Below are positions 5,203-5,298 of a stretch of 5,298 nt of DNA, piece after piece; positions within the stretch are counted from its first letter, which is position 1, and each line of letters starts with the position of its first letter. The translations under genes and the position numbers were made by a program. Under the pieces are notes generated by a model. It was not told the origin of the DNA, searched no databases, and saw nothing but the letters and a program-made list of their open reading frames with translations. Location of the stretch: assembly GCA_946408145.1 (NCBI GenBank), contig CAMJQX010000119.1, positions 1 through 5,298 of the forward strand, given 5' to 3'. The DNA comes from an uncultured Clostridia bacterium (GTDB taxonomy: Bacteria > Bacillota_A > Clostridia > Oscillospirales > Oscillospiraceae).

Positions 5203-5298
5203 ATGATGAGGACCAAGGCATATACATGGAACAGGGCGGCATTCTGCGCCGCCGCCTGCGCGCTTCTGCTCGCGCTGCTGCTCGGCGCCTGCGGCAGC
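5203..5298 (+). CDS. Putative lipoprotein, 3'-truncated by the window edge
   Basis: Only the first 32 codons are present, and they form a lipoprotein signal peptide: MMRTKAYTWNR as a basic n-region, a hydrophobic stretch at about 12-27, and the lipobox LGAC (27-30), so Cys30 would be lipidated after signal peptidase II cleavage and the protein anchored on the outside of the membrane. GS follows the Cys. The mature protein lies outside the window, so its function cannot be told; solute-binding proteins and small surface lipoproteins are both possible. It starts 51 nt after the TraX gene with no terminator in between, so read-through from the operon is plausible. Confidence 0.75.
   Translation, partial: MMRTKAYTWNRAAFCAAACALLLALLLGACGS

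Overview
The window looks like chromosomal DNA from a GC-rich Gram-positive anaerobe of the Clostridia type. This rests on strong AGGAGG-type ribosome sites with 5-9 nt spacing, a lipoprotein signal peptide, protein sequences of Firmicutes character, a rho-independent terminator with a T-run, and a strong G/C preference at third codon positions in most genes. The genus cannot be read from the sequence. All supported genes are on the + strand.

Layout. (1) 1-591 is the 3' part of a histidine phosphatase gene cut by the window edge; its catalytic His lies in codon 3, upstream of the first visible Met. (2) 592-758 is an intergenic gap with two abutting GC-rich hairpins (624-673) that probably end the phosphatase transcript, then a weak promoter candidate. 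(3) 759-1220 is a single-gene unit for a small GNAT acetyltransferase, closed by a rho-independent terminator at 1276-1308. (4) 1331-1387 holds the best promoter in the window, an extended -10 type, whose -35 box lies inside an inverted/direct repeat that could be an operator. (5) 1420-5151 is a tight five-gene operon: a second, two-part GNAT protein; a COG1768-like metallophosphoesterase overlapping it by 4 nt; an alpha/beta hydrolase; an isoprenylcysteine-methyltransferase-like membrane protein; and a TraX-family membrane acyltransferase. Gaps inside the operon are -4, 13, 14 and 25 nt, and I found no terminator among them. (6) At 5203 a lipoprotein gene begins 51 nt after traX and runs off the window; it may be the sixth operon member.

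How they work together. The first three operon genes are soluble cytoplasmic enzymes of generic superfamilies and the next two are integral membrane enzymes that modify substrates at or in the membrane. No known pathway joins them. Substrates cannot be assigned from sequence, and I see no defence system, CRISPR array, mobile element, tRNA or rRNA. The region reads as a small-molecule or envelope modification cluster; the regulatory repeat at 1331-1377 and the mixed composition of the operon are the points most worth following.
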